Positions 6,355-13,504 of a DNA stretch of 17,342 bases are shown piece after piece (the stretch's first letter is position 1; each line of letters starts with the position of its first letter). The stretch covers positions 1-17,342 of the forward strand of contig CACXHH010000217.1 of the NCBI GenBank assembly GCA_902767455.1. Reading direction: 5' to 3'. The notes beneath the pieces were generated by a model. The model did not search any database. It was not told the origin of the DNA and saw only the letters and a program-made list of their open reading frames with translations. The position numbers and the translations under genes were made by a program. This stretch comes from an uncultured Eubacteriales bacterium (GTDB taxonomy: Bacteria; Bacillota; Clostridia; Christensenellales; Borkfalkiaceae).

Positions 6355-6363
6355 TGTTATCAT
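6355..6363 (+). promoter_or_regulatory. Possible extended -10 element for the tail-fibre-like gene
   Basis: TGTTATCAT (TG at 6355-6356, TATCAT at 6358-6363) fits an extended -10 box. No good -35 lies 17 bp upstream (GCTAAA). A promoter is needed here because a terminator sits at 6201-6232. The overlapping CATACGTT (6361-6368) also resembles a SigE -10 (CATACANT), but no matching -35 was found. Confidence 0.3.
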
Positions 6364-6401
6364 ACGTTCAGGGAAGTTTTCTTTAAGGAAAGGAGAACGT
6401 T

Positions 6402-8516
6402 TTGATAAACAAACTTAAACAATTACACCTTATGCCGACTAAGACGTTTTTCAAGTCTGACGACAGCGCGCAAACGTTTTCTGTCTGCGTGGAAAGGTAC
6501 TACCACGGATGCGACTTGTCCGATGCAAGATGCTATCTCAAAGCCGAATTTGCCGACGGCGCCACAGATAAGTTCGATCTCGAAAGCTCTCACGATTCGA
6601 CTTCGGTCACCGTTTTCGCGCCCGTCACCGCAAGGATGCAGAGAACGGAAGGCGTAGCCAAGCTTCAGTTGAGCTTTGAAGCCGATTCGTTCGTCGTTCA
6701 GAGCGACGTTTTCGACGTGCCCGTCGCTCGCGCGATAGACGACGCGATTTGCGAATACGAAGAGAGAAGCCCCGCGGCGTTCAACGAACTCGTCGACAGA
6801 GTGGACGAACTTTCCGAGCAAGTCGAAAGCTGCTGCGAAGGTCTTTCCGACGTCGAAAGTCAAGTGGAAGAACTGTCCGCAAACGTAAACGCCGAGAGCA
6901 AAACTTACGCTCAGCTGAAAGCTTTAAAGACGGCGGGCAAGCTCGTTGCCGGCACGCGTTACCGCATTACCGACTTCGTGACCATGACAAACCCGTCGCT
7001 TACCGACGTATCCGGCGCCGGGCACCCGTTCGATCTTATAGTTACGGCGATAAGCGGTTCTGAATTTTCCGAAAACGCCGAAGCCTGCCTTCACGACGGC
7101 GATACGTATTTCTTGAAAAGCGATCTCGGCGCATGGAAAATAAAATACTGCTTCGATAACGACAACGAGCGCTACGAGTGGGCAAACGCGTCAAGCGGGC
7201 GCGGCGTGATTTTCTATATGAAAGACGAGTGGGGCAACGAATGCTCTTACGACTTTAAAAACGTTCTGTTCGCAAGGTATAAACGCGCGCAGTATACCGC
7301 GTCGGACGCGGGGCTTACGCCTTACGGGATAACGAGCGGCTCCGTTCCCTGGCGAGTGCTTTCAGAACAGGTCGCAAGCGGATTTATGCCGTCGTTCGTG
7401 ACTAACACGGCGCTCACGGGTGATTTTTTTGACACGCTCGGAACGAGCGAGATATTTCCGAACTCTTTGACAGACTCCGCGAGCGTTTTCGACTACCACA
7501 TGACGACCGTCGGTCAGACGACCGATTACGTGATTCTGAATCTTATCTACGTCAACACGAGCAACAGCGTGAGGAGATACACTGTCAAATTAGAAGGCAA
7601 CGCCACTTCCACGAAAAAGTGGTTTTACACCTTTTCTTCTCTCAACGGAGTAAGTCTTACAGACGGCGCTACCGTCTACGACGCGAGCGTTCTCGGCTCC
7701 GCGCCCGAAGAGGCGACCGTCGCTTACGGGAACGTTATTAAGCCGTATTTTGAAGAAAACGGGCTTCCTTTTATGCTCAACGGCGTGGTGCTTATAGACG
7801 ACGTTCCCGATAACTGCTTCGGAAACTTCTTCGACCGCAACTGCCGCAACGTGACTGCGGGCAACGATTTTTCGCTAAATAAGATAGGCGCGGGGTGCCG
7901 CGATCTTATCTTCGGAAACTCCTGCCGCTCAAACGTGATCGGAAACGACTGCTATAACGTTTACGTCGGAAGGGCGTGCGAAAACAACGTTATCGAGTCG
8001 TCGGTAAGCGACGTTACCATGCTCAACGAGTGCGAGTTCGTAAAAATCGGGAGCTCTTGCCGCTACCTTACGATAGGCAGCAACTGTTCGGCGATCACTT
8101 TCGGTGAAAAGTGCACGTATTGCATATTGATAAGCGAGTCGACGTCGGTAAAAATAGGCAAAAGTTGCAACAATATCTACGTTTGCGCTTCGAGCGAAAG
8201 GATAGATATCGCCGCGAGCTGCCGCAATATTTGGATAGCGCCGGGTTGTTCGAGTTTGAGCTTCGGCGACGGTTGCGCCTTTCTTTATCTCAAAGAAGAA
8301 GGCACGTGTTCGCTTAAAACGTATCCGCTCGTATGCGGGCTGAGCGCAAGGGTGACGTTAAAAGTCGACGCCGAAGTGTTGCTCGACGGCAACTTCCTTC
8401 GCAGGCTGTACCGCGATTCCGAAAACAATTACGTTATCGAGTGGAACGAATCTTTGACCGATACGGCTTTCGTGTTCAAGAACAGCTCTTCTGCCGCTTC
8501 GTGGGAATCGGTGTGA
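6402..8516 (+). CDS. Phage tail-fibre/baseplate-like protein with nonapeptide repeats
   Basis: A 704-residue protein with no catalytic motif. Residues about 1-110 form a beta-rich domain resembling the N-terminal domain of BppU-type phage baseplate upper proteins. Residues about 115-165 are a heptad-rich coiled coil (LVDRVDELSEQVESC and what follows). From about 167, YAQLKALKTAGKLVAGTRYRITD opens a domain I associate with tail-fibre proteins of gut phages and prophages. Residues 472-633 are 18 perfect-length nine-residue repeats (listed separately), and a short beta-rich C-terminus follows. The TTG start at 6402 has a strong AAGGAAAGGAG ribosome binding site 6 nt upstream. No signal peptide or membrane segment is visible. 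Codon use resembles the flanking housekeeping genes, so it is not a recent AT-rich import. No capsid, tail, lysis or integrase gene flanks it. A receptor-binding or surface-display role is inference. It could be a domesticated phage gene. Confidence 0.7.
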   Translation: MINKLKQLHLMPTKTFFKSDDSAQTFSVCVERYYHGCDLSDARCYLKAEFADGATDKFDLESSHDSTSVTVFAPVTARMQRTEGVAKLQLSFEADSFVVQSDVFDVPVARAIDDAICEYEERSPAAFNELVDRVDELSEQVESCCEGLSDVESQVEELSANVNAESKTYAQLKALKTAGKLVAGTRYRITDFVTMTNPSLTDVSGAGHPFDLIVTAISGSEFSENAEACLHDGDTYFLKSDLGAWKIKYCFDNDNERYEWANASSGRGVIFYMKDEWGNECSYDFKNVLFARYKRAQYTASDAGLTPYGITSGSVPWRVLSEQVASGFMPSFVTNTALTGDFFDTLGTSEIFPNSLTDSASVFDYHMTTVGQTTDYVILNLIYVNTSNSVRRYTVKLEGNATSTKKWFYTFSSLNGVSLTDGATVYDASVLGSAPEEATVAYGNVIKPYFEENGLPFMLNGVVLIDDVPDNCFGNFFDRNCRNVTAGNDFSLNKIGAGCRDLIFGNSCRSNVIGNDCYNVYVGRACENNVIESSVSDVTMLNECEFVKIGSSCRYLTIGSNCSAITFGEKCTYCILISESTSVKIGKSCNNIYVCASSERIDIAASCRNIWIAPGCSSLSFGDGCAFLYLKEEGTCSLKTYPLVCGLSARVTLKVDAEVLLDGNFLRRLYRDSENNYVIEWNESLTDTAFVFKNSSSAASWESV
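7815..8300 (+). repeat. 18 tandem nonapeptide repeats (Cys ladder) within the tail-fibre-like gene
   Basis: From residue 472 to 633 the protein divides into 18 consecutive nine-residue units without insertion or deletion. The pattern is C-x-x-(V/L/I/N)-x-(I/V/F)-G-x-x, for example CRDLIFGNS, CYNVYVGRA, CRYLTIGSN and CSAITFGEK. Position 1 is Cys in 14 of 18 units and position 7 is Gly in 10. The constant length with alternating hydrophobic positions indicates a beta-solenoid. The cysteines would stack in one column and the glycines in a turn. At the DNA level the units are diverged, so the repeat is old or under protein-level selection. Confidence 0.85.
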
Positions 8517-8593
8517 TTTGAGCGTTTAAGCGACGAAAACGGGCTTTCGATAAAAATTTTGCCGTTCCGCACGCAAAAAGAAGGCTTAAAAAT

Positions 8594-8622
8594 TTGACTT
8601 TACGCGCATATATTTATATAAT
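8594..8622 (+). promoter_or_regulatory. Near-consensus sigma-A promoter for aspS
   Basis: TTGACT (8594-8599), a 17-bp spacer, then TATAAT (8617-8622), a perfect -10. Transcription should start near 8629, giving a leader of about 80 nt. Confidence 0.85.
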
Positions 8623-8631
8623 TAAACGGTA

Positions 8632-8683
8632 ACTGAAAGAGTTGCTCGGCGAAAGAAAAAAGCGTCGGTCGTTCTCTTTCGGT
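8632..8683 (+). promoter_or_regulatory. Leader hairpin of aspS
   Basis: ACTGAAAGAG (8632-8641) pairs with CTCTTTCGGT (8674-8683), with one G-U pair, closing a 32-nt internal region. It fills most of the leader between promoter and ribosome binding site. No T-box core or terminator alternative is visible, so regulation by it is only a possibility. Confidence 0.35.
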
Positions 8684-8710
8684 CAATAACGGTTAATTCA
8701 GAGGTTTTTT

Positions 8711-10510
8711 ATGGCAGAATTGCTTGACGGGTTGAAACGTACCGCCATGTGCGGAACTTTCCGTGAGAACGACGCGGGAAAGACCGCAGTCGTTTTCGGC
8801 TGGGTACAAAGACGCAGAAATTTAGGGAGTTTGTTGTTCGTCGACGTGCGCGACAGAAGCGGTATCGTTCAGGTCGTGTTCGACGAAACTACGGAAAAGG
8901 AGCTTTTTGAAAAGGCTGAAAAACTCCGTTCGGAATACGTAGTTGCGGTAAAAGGCGTCGTTCGCGAACGTTCTTCCAAGACCAACAAGATCCCCACGGG
9001 CGACGTGGAAATTTTAGCCGACGAGCTTAAAATACTTGCCGAAGCCGACACCACGCCCTTCGAGATATCCGATTCTTCCAACGTCAACGACACGTTAAGG
9101 CTCAAATATCGTTATCTCGACCTGCGCCGTCCGTCGCTTCAGAGAAACCTTATAATGCGTAACGAAATATGCAAGGCTACCCGCGCGTATCTCGACGAGC
9201 TCGGCTTCGTCGAAGTGGAAACGCCTATGCTCGGCAAATCTACGCCCGAAGGCGCGAGAGATTATCTCGTTCCGTCGCGCGTGCACCCGGGCGAATTTTA
9301 CGCGCTTCCGCAGTCGCCGCAGCTTTATAAACAGCTTTTGATGATAGCGGGTATGGACAGGTATTATCAGATAGCGCGCTGTTTCCGTGACGAAGACCTG
9401 CGCGCCAACCGCCAGCCCGAGTTTACGCAGATAGATATCGAGATGAGCTTCGTCGAAAAGATCGAAGACGTCACTTACCCCATCGAAGGGCTCATTAAAC
9501 GCGTTTTCGCTTCCACCATAGGGCTCGATCTCGGCGAAGGGCACTTCCGCACGATGACCTATCGCGAAGCTATGGAAAACTACGGTTCGGACAAGCCCGA
9601 CACCCGTTTCGATATGAAGATCGTCAACGTTACCGACGTTTTCAAGAATACCGAGTTCAAGGTCTTTAAAGACGCTATGGATATAAAGATCGGACCTATC
9701 CGCGGTAGCGTAAGGGCGATAAACTTCAAGGGCGGCGCGGCAAAGCTTTCGAGAAAGGAACTCGACGCCGTAGTCGAATTCGCAAAAACTCTCGGCGCGA
9801 AAGGGCTGTGCTGGCTCACCGTTTCGGAAAACGGAGAAGTCAAATCGTCGTTCAATAAGTTCCTTACCGAAGAAAACGTCGCTTCTCTCAAAGAAAAGTG
9901 TGCGCTCGAAAACGGCGACGCGCTGTTTATCGCTTCCGATAAAGATTACGTCGTGTTCAACACGCTCGGCGGCGTAAGACTTATGCTTGCAAACAAGTTC
10001 GACTTATACGATAAAAACACTTATGACGTGCTTTGGGTGACCGAGTTCCCCATGTTCGAGTGGTCGGAAGAAGAAAACAGGTATATGGCTGTCCACCACC
10101 CCTTTACCGCGCCTATGGACGAAGACGTGGAACTTTGCGAAAGCGATCCGTCAAAGGCGAGAGCTAAAGCTTACGATCTCGTCATCAACGGTCAGGAAGC
10201 GGGCGGCGGCTCCATAAGGATACACTCGCGCGACCTTCAGAAGAAGATGTTCAATATTCTCGGGTTTACCGACGCCGATATCCAGACTAAATTCGGGTTC
10301 TTCGTCGACGCGTTCAACTACGGCGCGCCCCCGCACGGCGGACTTGCGTTCGGGCTTGACAGGCTCACGATGCTCCTTGCTAAAGACGATTCAATTCGTG
10401 ACGTTATAGCCTTCCCGAAGGTGCAGACGGCAAGCTGTCTTATGAGCGAAGCTCCTTCTCCCGTGGACGAGAAACAGCTCAAAGAATTGCAGATAAAGAT
10501 AGACGAATAA
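8711..10510 (+). CDS. aspS: Aspartyl-tRNA synthetase (aspartate--tRNA ligase)
   Basis: A class II synthetase that charges tRNA-Asp, 599 residues, the usual length for the bacterial type. It has an N-terminal OB-fold anticodon-binding domain (VFGWVQRRRNLGSLLFVDVRD). Motif 1 surrounds FVEVETPML near 165-180, and motif 2 is FRDEDLRANRQPEF (225-238). A GAD-type insertion occupies roughly 300-420. Motif 3 is GLDRL (548-552). SPQLYKQLLM, the substrate-binding flipping-loop neighbourhood, is intact. Start: ATG at 8711 with AGAGG 6 nt upstream. It is monocistronic, with a near-consensus promoter before it and a bidirectional terminator after it. Whether it also charges tRNA-Asn cannot be told without knowing if the genome encodes GatCAB and AsnS. 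The common neighbour hisS is not in this window. Confidence 0.97.
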   Translation: MAELLDGLKRTAMCGTFRENDAGKTAVVFGWVQRRRNLGSLLFVDVRDRSGIVQVVFDETTEKELFEKAEKLRSEYVVAVKGVVRERSSKTNKIPTGDVEILADELKILAEADTTPFEISDSSNVNDTLRLKYRYLDLRRPSLQRNLIMRNEICKATRAYLDELGFVEVETPMLGKSTPEGARDYLVPSRVHPGEFYALPQSPQLYKQLLMIAGMDRYYQIARCFRDEDLRANRQPEFTQIDIEMSFVEKIEDVTYPIEGLIKRVFASTIGLDLGEGHFRTMTYREAMENYGSDKPDTRFDMKIVNVTDVFKNTEFKVFKDAMDIKIGPIRGSVRAINFKGGAAKLSRKELDAVVEFAKTLGAKGLCWLTVSENGEVKSSFNKFLTEENVASLKEKCALENGDALFIASDKDYVVFNTLGGVRLMLANKFDLYDKNTYDVLWVTEFPMFEWSEEENRYMAVHHPFTAPMDEDVELCESDPSKARAKAYDLVINGQEAGGGSIRIHSRDLQKKMFNILGFTDADIQTKFGFFVDAFNYGAPPHGGLAFGLDRLTMLLAKDDSIRDVIAFPKVQTASCLMSEAPSPVDEKQLKELQIKIDE

Positions 10511-10524
10511 TAAAATATATGAAA

Positions 10525-10560
10525 ACGCCGCGCGTTCGCAAGGACGCGCGGCGTAGTTTT
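10525..10560. terminator. Bidirectional terminator between aspS and the minus-strand operon
   Basis: ACGCCGCGCGT (10525-10535) and ACGCGCGGCGT (10544-10554) form a perfect 11-bp stem with an 8-nt loop. It is preceded by AAAA and followed by AGTTTT, so it can serve aspS on the plus strand and the convergent P-II gene on the minus strand. Confidence 0.85.
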
Positions 10561-10597
10561 ATGGGAAATAATTGACGGAATACGGTATTTTAAAGTC

Positions 10598-10981
10598 TTA
10601 TTTTACGTCTTTTTTCTCAACTTTTACGTCTTTTTTCTCAACGGGAGCCTGTTCGGGTTGGGGGACGGGCGGTTTTTCAAGGTTTACGCCGAGAACGGAG
10701 CTTACGGGCAAAGAAAACAGTATGCCTGCGCCCGCCGTGGCGATGCCCGTCTGTTTTTTGACGGCTTCCATAATAGAGTCGCGAGCTTCACGCGTGGAGA
10801 GAATAAAAACTATCTCCTTGTTCGGGTGAAGGGTGATGCCCATAAATTTAACGAGATCCTGCGATTGCGCCGTGCCCCTTGCGTTGAAGATGGTGCCGCC
10901 GCGGGCGCCCGCTTCACGCGCCGCCGTCATGACTTGTTCTTCAAAGCCCGAATTTACTATTACGACGATAAGTTCGTTCAT
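10598..10981 (-). CDS. P-II family nitrogen-regulator-like protein, extended C-terminus
   Basis: A 127-residue cytosolic signalling protein of the P-II (GlnB-like) superfamily, normally trimeric. MNELIVVIVNSGFEEQVMTAAREAGARGGTIFNARG resembles the first beta-alpha-beta unit. The loop corresponding to the T-loop (about 38-52) is short and has no tyrosine, so GlnB-style uridylylation is not expected. The second unit ends near GAGILFSLPVS (84-94). After residue 103 a proline/charged tail follows and ends in VEKKDVK twice, encoded by an exact 21-bp tandem duplication. Start: ATG with AAAAGGAG 6 nt upstream, a very good site. It is the last gene of the operon with a second P-II-like gene and a DUF1538 membrane protein. 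Regulation of that membrane protein is inferred from context, and the ligand is unknown. Confidence 0.82.
   Translation of the reverse strand: MNELIVVIVNSGFEEQVMTAAREAGARGGTIFNARGTAQSQDLVKFMGITLHPNKEIVFILSTREARDSIMEAVKKQTGIATAGAGILFSLPVSSVLGVNLEKPPVPQPEQAPVEKKDVKVEKKDVK
10601..10642 (-). repeat. 21-bp exact tandem duplication at the 3' end of the P-II-like gene
   Basis: TTTTACGTCTTTTTTCTCAA plus C occurs at 10601-10621 and again at 10622-10642 with no mismatch. It keeps the frame and encodes VEKKDVK twice at the C-terminus. Identity at every base, wobble positions included, suggests a recent slippage duplication. Confidence 0.9.
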
Positions 10982-11034
10982 GATTTTCTCCTTTTCTTTC
11001 CGATATGAAATAAAACGACGTGACGACGATATAA

Positions 11035-11379
11035 TTACATTAAGTCTTTAGTCTTGCCGAGAAGTATCTGGAGCGTGAGATTGCCGCCGACCGCTGAAAC
11101 GGGTACGGTCATCGCTATCCCCTCGTTCTTTTCTGTGAACCTGAAATCGATGGATAAGATATTGTAAACCTTCTCGATGTTTTCGTACTCGCAGAAGCAG
11201 AAGATCATATCCTTTTCGGGCTCGCCGATACCGAGAGCCGCCATAACTTCGCTGTTCGCCGTTCCGCGCGACATTATTATCGACGGAAAAGTCGCGTAAT
11301 CGGAGATAGCCGCAACTATCTTGTTCGCAAGCCCGCGGCGCGTTATTATGACCATTAGTTCGAGTTGTTTTCCGTTCAT
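11035..11379 (-). CDS. Second P-II-like regulator
   Basis: A 114-residue P-II superfamily protein, clearly different from its neighbour at 10598-10981. Features: QLELMVIITRRGLANKIVAAI (first strand and helix), SRGTAN at 37-42 (equivalent of the ARGT of the other copy), a short loop without tyrosine, then KDMIFCFCEYENIEKVYNIL and the closing GIAMTVPVSAVGG (87-99). Both P-II-like proteins share the late VPVS/LPVS strand. The frame is open to a TTG at 11394, but the ATG at 11379 has ACGGAG about 6 nt upstream and is preferred. It lies between the DUF1538 gene (104 bp upstream) and the other P-II-like gene (53 bp downstream), all on one strand. One subunit type could antagonise the other, or the two could form mixed trimers. 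Both ideas are inference. Confidence 0.75.
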   Translation of the reverse strand: MNGKQLELMVIITRRGLANKIVAAISDYATFPSIIMSRGTANSEVMAALGIGEPEKDMIFCFCEYENIEKVYNILSIDFRFTEKNEGIAMTVPVSAVGGNLTLQILLGKTKDLM

Positions 11380-11483
11380 AACAAACTCCGTCAAAAGATT
11401 TAAAATTCAAATAAGTCGGCGTATAAGTCGATTATCGAGTGTTTTCGGATATTAAAAGCCAAGCGTGGCAAACAAACCGAAAA

Positions 11484-13007
11484 TTATCTTCTGCTGTCCA
11501 GCTCGATAACGTCGCCTTCGAAAAGTTCGAGAAGAGCCTTCGGGATAACGAGCTTTCTGCCGGCTTTTATCTTCGCGTAAACGCCGAGCGTCTGTATGGT
11601 GATGATCGGGACGAGCGCGATAAACGCAATAAGCCCGTAAGCGTTGAAGAGAACGCTTCCTTCGCCGCCGACGACAGTCGCCGCGCCGATGGCGAGCGGG
11701 AGCATAAACATAGTCGCCATAGGTCCCGAAGCGACGCCGCCCGAGTCGAACGCTATAGACGAATATACCTTCGGAACGATGAACGAGAGCGTTATTGCGA
11801 TGACGTACCCCGGAACTATGAAGTACCATATCGAGATATTGAGAACGAGCCTTAACATAGAAAGCCCGACCGCAACTATCATCGAAACGCATAAAATGAT
11901 TATTATCACGCTTGATTTGAGCGCGCCGTCCGAAATGTTTTCGACTTGTTTTGCAAGCACGTGAACGGCGGGTTCGGCAAGCACCATCAGCGAGCCTATC
12001 GCGGCGGCTACGAATACGAGTATACGGTTGTTTCCGAGTGACGCGAGCCTTTGTCCGAGCGACAGCCCCGTCGACATAAACCCTACGTTGACTCCCGTCA
12101 AAAAGAGCGTAAGTCCTACGTAAGTGTACACAAGACCGACGAGTATTCTGACAAGCCTTTGAGATGGCAGGCGAACGAAAATGAAGTTGAATAAAAGGAA
12201 GAACGCGGAAACGGGAAGAATGGCTATCGCAACTTCCTTCGCGCATTCGAGAAGATTGACGCCGATAAACGGCGGAAGCGACGAAAACCCGTCTATAACA
12301 ACGTGTTCGACGTCAGTCGCTATTTCTGGTCGAAAGATAAGGCATAGCAATAATACCGTGAAAATAGGCCCTACCGAGCATATCGCGACTACGCCGAAAG
12401 CGTTGTCTTTTTGTTCTTTTCCGCCGAGCACGCCCGCTACGCCTACGCCGAGCGCCATTATGAACGGAACGGTTATCGGCCCCGTCGTCACGCCGCCCGA
12501 GTCAAACGAGAGCGCAATGTATTTGTCGTCCACGAATATCGCGAGTATAAAAGTCAGCCCGTAAAGTATCGCGAGAATGATATTGAGATTTACTTTTTTG
12601 AATATTCTCGCCAGCGCTATCATTAAAAATACGCCTACGCCGAGCGAAATAGTAGTGATGAGTATCCATTTTATATCGCCGAGCTGACCGCCGAGAACGA
12701 GAAGATCGGGCTCCGCTACCGTTACGATAACGCCGATAATAAAACCGACCAAAAGTATGGTGAACACGTTTTTGGTGCCCGTCACGCGGTTACCTATCGT
12801 TTCGCCGATGGGCGCGAGAGCCGTGTCCGAACCGAGCGAGTATAGCGCCATACCTATTATCAAAAGCGCGGCGCCGATTAGAAAACTTACGAATTGTTCG
12901 GCAGGCATGCGGTCGGGCAAAATAAAGTTCAGCGCGATTATTACCGCCGTTATCGGCAATACGGAGAGGAAAGACTCTTTGAACTTTTTAAAAAGAATAC
13001 TGTTCAA
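11484..13007 (-). CDS. DUF1538 family integral membrane protein (probable transporter)
   Basis: A 507-residue polytopic membrane protein with about 12 hydrophobic segments and a clear internal duplication offset by about 250 residues. SLGSDTALAPIGE (about 57-69) is echoed by STGLSLGQRLA (312-322), VAEPDLLVL (97-105) by LAEPAVHVL (343-351), and SFDSGGVTTGP (167-177) by AFDSGGVASGP (419-429). Conserved FDSGG and AEP motifs inside or next to membrane segments in both halves suggest a pseudosymmetric transport path, as in inverted-repeat carriers. This matches the DUF1538 family as I know it, whose substrate is not established. The start is a TTG at 13007 preceded by GGAGGACGG; the first alternative ATG (residue 34) would remove the first membrane segment. 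It is the first gene of the operon with two P-II-like genes, driven by the promoter at 13113-13141. Confidence 0.85.
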   Translation of the reverse strand: MNSILFKKFKESFLSVLPITAVIIALNFILPDRMPAEQFVSFLIGAALLIIGMALYSLGSDTALAPIGETIGNRVTGTKNVFTILLVGFIIGVIVTVAEPDLLVLGGQLGDIKWILITTISLGVGVFLMIALARIFKKVNLNIILAILYGLTFILAIFVDDKYIALSFDSGGVTTGPITVPFIMALGVGVAGVLGGKEQKDNAFGVVAICSVGPIFTVLLLCLIFRPEIATDVEHVVIDGFSSLPPFIGVNLLECAKEVAIAILPVSAFFLLFNFIFVRLPSQRLVRILVGLVYTYVGLTLFLTGVNVGFMSTGLSLGQRLASLGNNRILVFVAAAIGSLMVLAEPAVHVLAKQVENISDGALKSSVIIIILCVSMIVAVGLSMLRLVLNISIWYFIVPGYVIAITLSFIVPKVYSSIAFDSGGVASGPMATMFMLPLAIGAATVVGGEGSVLFNAYGLIAFIALVPIITIQTLGVYAKIKAGRKLVIPKALLELFEGDVIELDSRR

Positions 13008-13112
13008 TTTTTCCGTCCTCCCGTAAAATACTTGAGTTCAGATTCAGAGCCGCGTCTTTTGCGCCTTAACTAAGCGCGCCGCGAAATCGTAAACCTTCGT
13101 CGTTACCTTTAT

Positions 13113-13141
13113 ATTATAAAATTATGAACGGACAAAGTCAA
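13113..13141 (-). promoter_or_regulatory. Near-consensus sigma-A promoter for the DUF1538/P-II operon
   Basis: On the minus strand TTGACT (13141-13136), a 17-bp spacer, then TATAAT (13118-13113). The predicted start near 13106 leaves a leader of about 98 nt before the TTG at 13007. The quality of the match suggests basal vegetative expression. Confidence 0.85.
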
Positions 13142-13204
13142 ACATTTTCCTTCGTCAAAATTTACTAAATGCTTGGAAGTTTTTTGAGCAAAAAACACCT
13201 TTCG

Positions 13205-13230
13205 AAAAGACGAGCCGTTTCCGTCTTTTT
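13205..13230 (+). terminator. Orphan terminator-like hairpin
   Basis: AAAAGACG (13205-13212) pairs with CGTCTTTT (13222-13229) around a 9-nt loop and continues into TTTATTTT. No plus-strand gene lies upstream of it in this gap, so it may shield the region, end a small RNA or be chance. Confidence 0.4.
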
Positions 13231-13395
13231 TATTTTACGCCGCGCGGGTAAAAAAACGACAGTCTTTATAAGCGTATCTCGTTTCTATATCGCAAAATGT
13301 GTACCATACTTTCTATTCCGTGTACGTTAGCGCTGTGTATGAACATAAAAATGTTTCAAACCGCACAGATTTATCGTTCATGTTGCCGTTATATC

Positions 13396-13424
13396 TTGAT
13401 TTATTAAAGGTTTTGTGATATAAT
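13396..13424 (+). promoter_or_regulatory. Sigma-A promoter with extended -10 for the lipoprotein gene
   Basis: TTGATT (13396-13401), a 17-bp spacer, then TATAAT (13419-13424) preceded by TGA, giving an extended -10. Transcription should start near 13431, about 75 nt before the ATG. Confidence 0.8.
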
Positions 13425-13504
13425 TTTAAAAATATTCATCAAATAAAGGTGATTTGGCTGTAAAATTATTGACGGTCAAGACGATGAAAATAAAGGAGTG
13501 GAAA

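Larger units (their letters stand above)
13008..13504. other. Divergent intergenic region between the DUF1538 operon and the lipoprotein gene
   Basis: Contains the minus-strand promoter (13113-13141), an orphan hairpin with a T tract (13205-13230), the plus-strand promoter (13396-13424), and leader regions of about 100 and 75 nt. The rest (about 13231-13395) shows no gene with a ribosome binding site. A 53-codon frame from an ATG at 13169 lacks one. Composition becomes AT-rich from about 13250 towards the lipoprotein gene. Confidence 0.6.

Noticed and set aside
6361..6368. SigE-type -10 (CATACGTT) ahead of the tail-fibre-like gene
   Set aside because: The -10 matches 6 of 7 defined positions, but no matching SigE -35 lies 12-15 bp upstream, so sporulation control is not claimed.
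6402..8516. Diversity-generating retroelement target
   Set aside because: No reverse transcriptase gene or template repeat is present in the window, and the C-terminus is not a C-type-lectin-like variable domain.
11380..11394. TTG start five codons upstream for the second P-II-like gene
   Set aside because: The ATG at 11379 has a better-spaced ACGGAG, and that ribosome binding site would lie inside the longer reading frame.
11048..12246. Long alternative frames (Arg/His-rich) inside the P-II/DUF1538 operon
   Set aside because: They overlap well-supported genes, have highly basic low-complexity composition and no ribosome binding site, so they are frame shadows.
13169..13330. 53-codon frame in the divergent intergenic region
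   Set aside because: It has no ribosome binding site and crosses the orphan hairpin. Its basic composition looks non-coding.
13454..13504. Upstream start for the lipoprotein
   Set aside because: It would put 17 residues before a normal signal peptide. The ATG at 13505 has AAAGGAG and starts with MKK.
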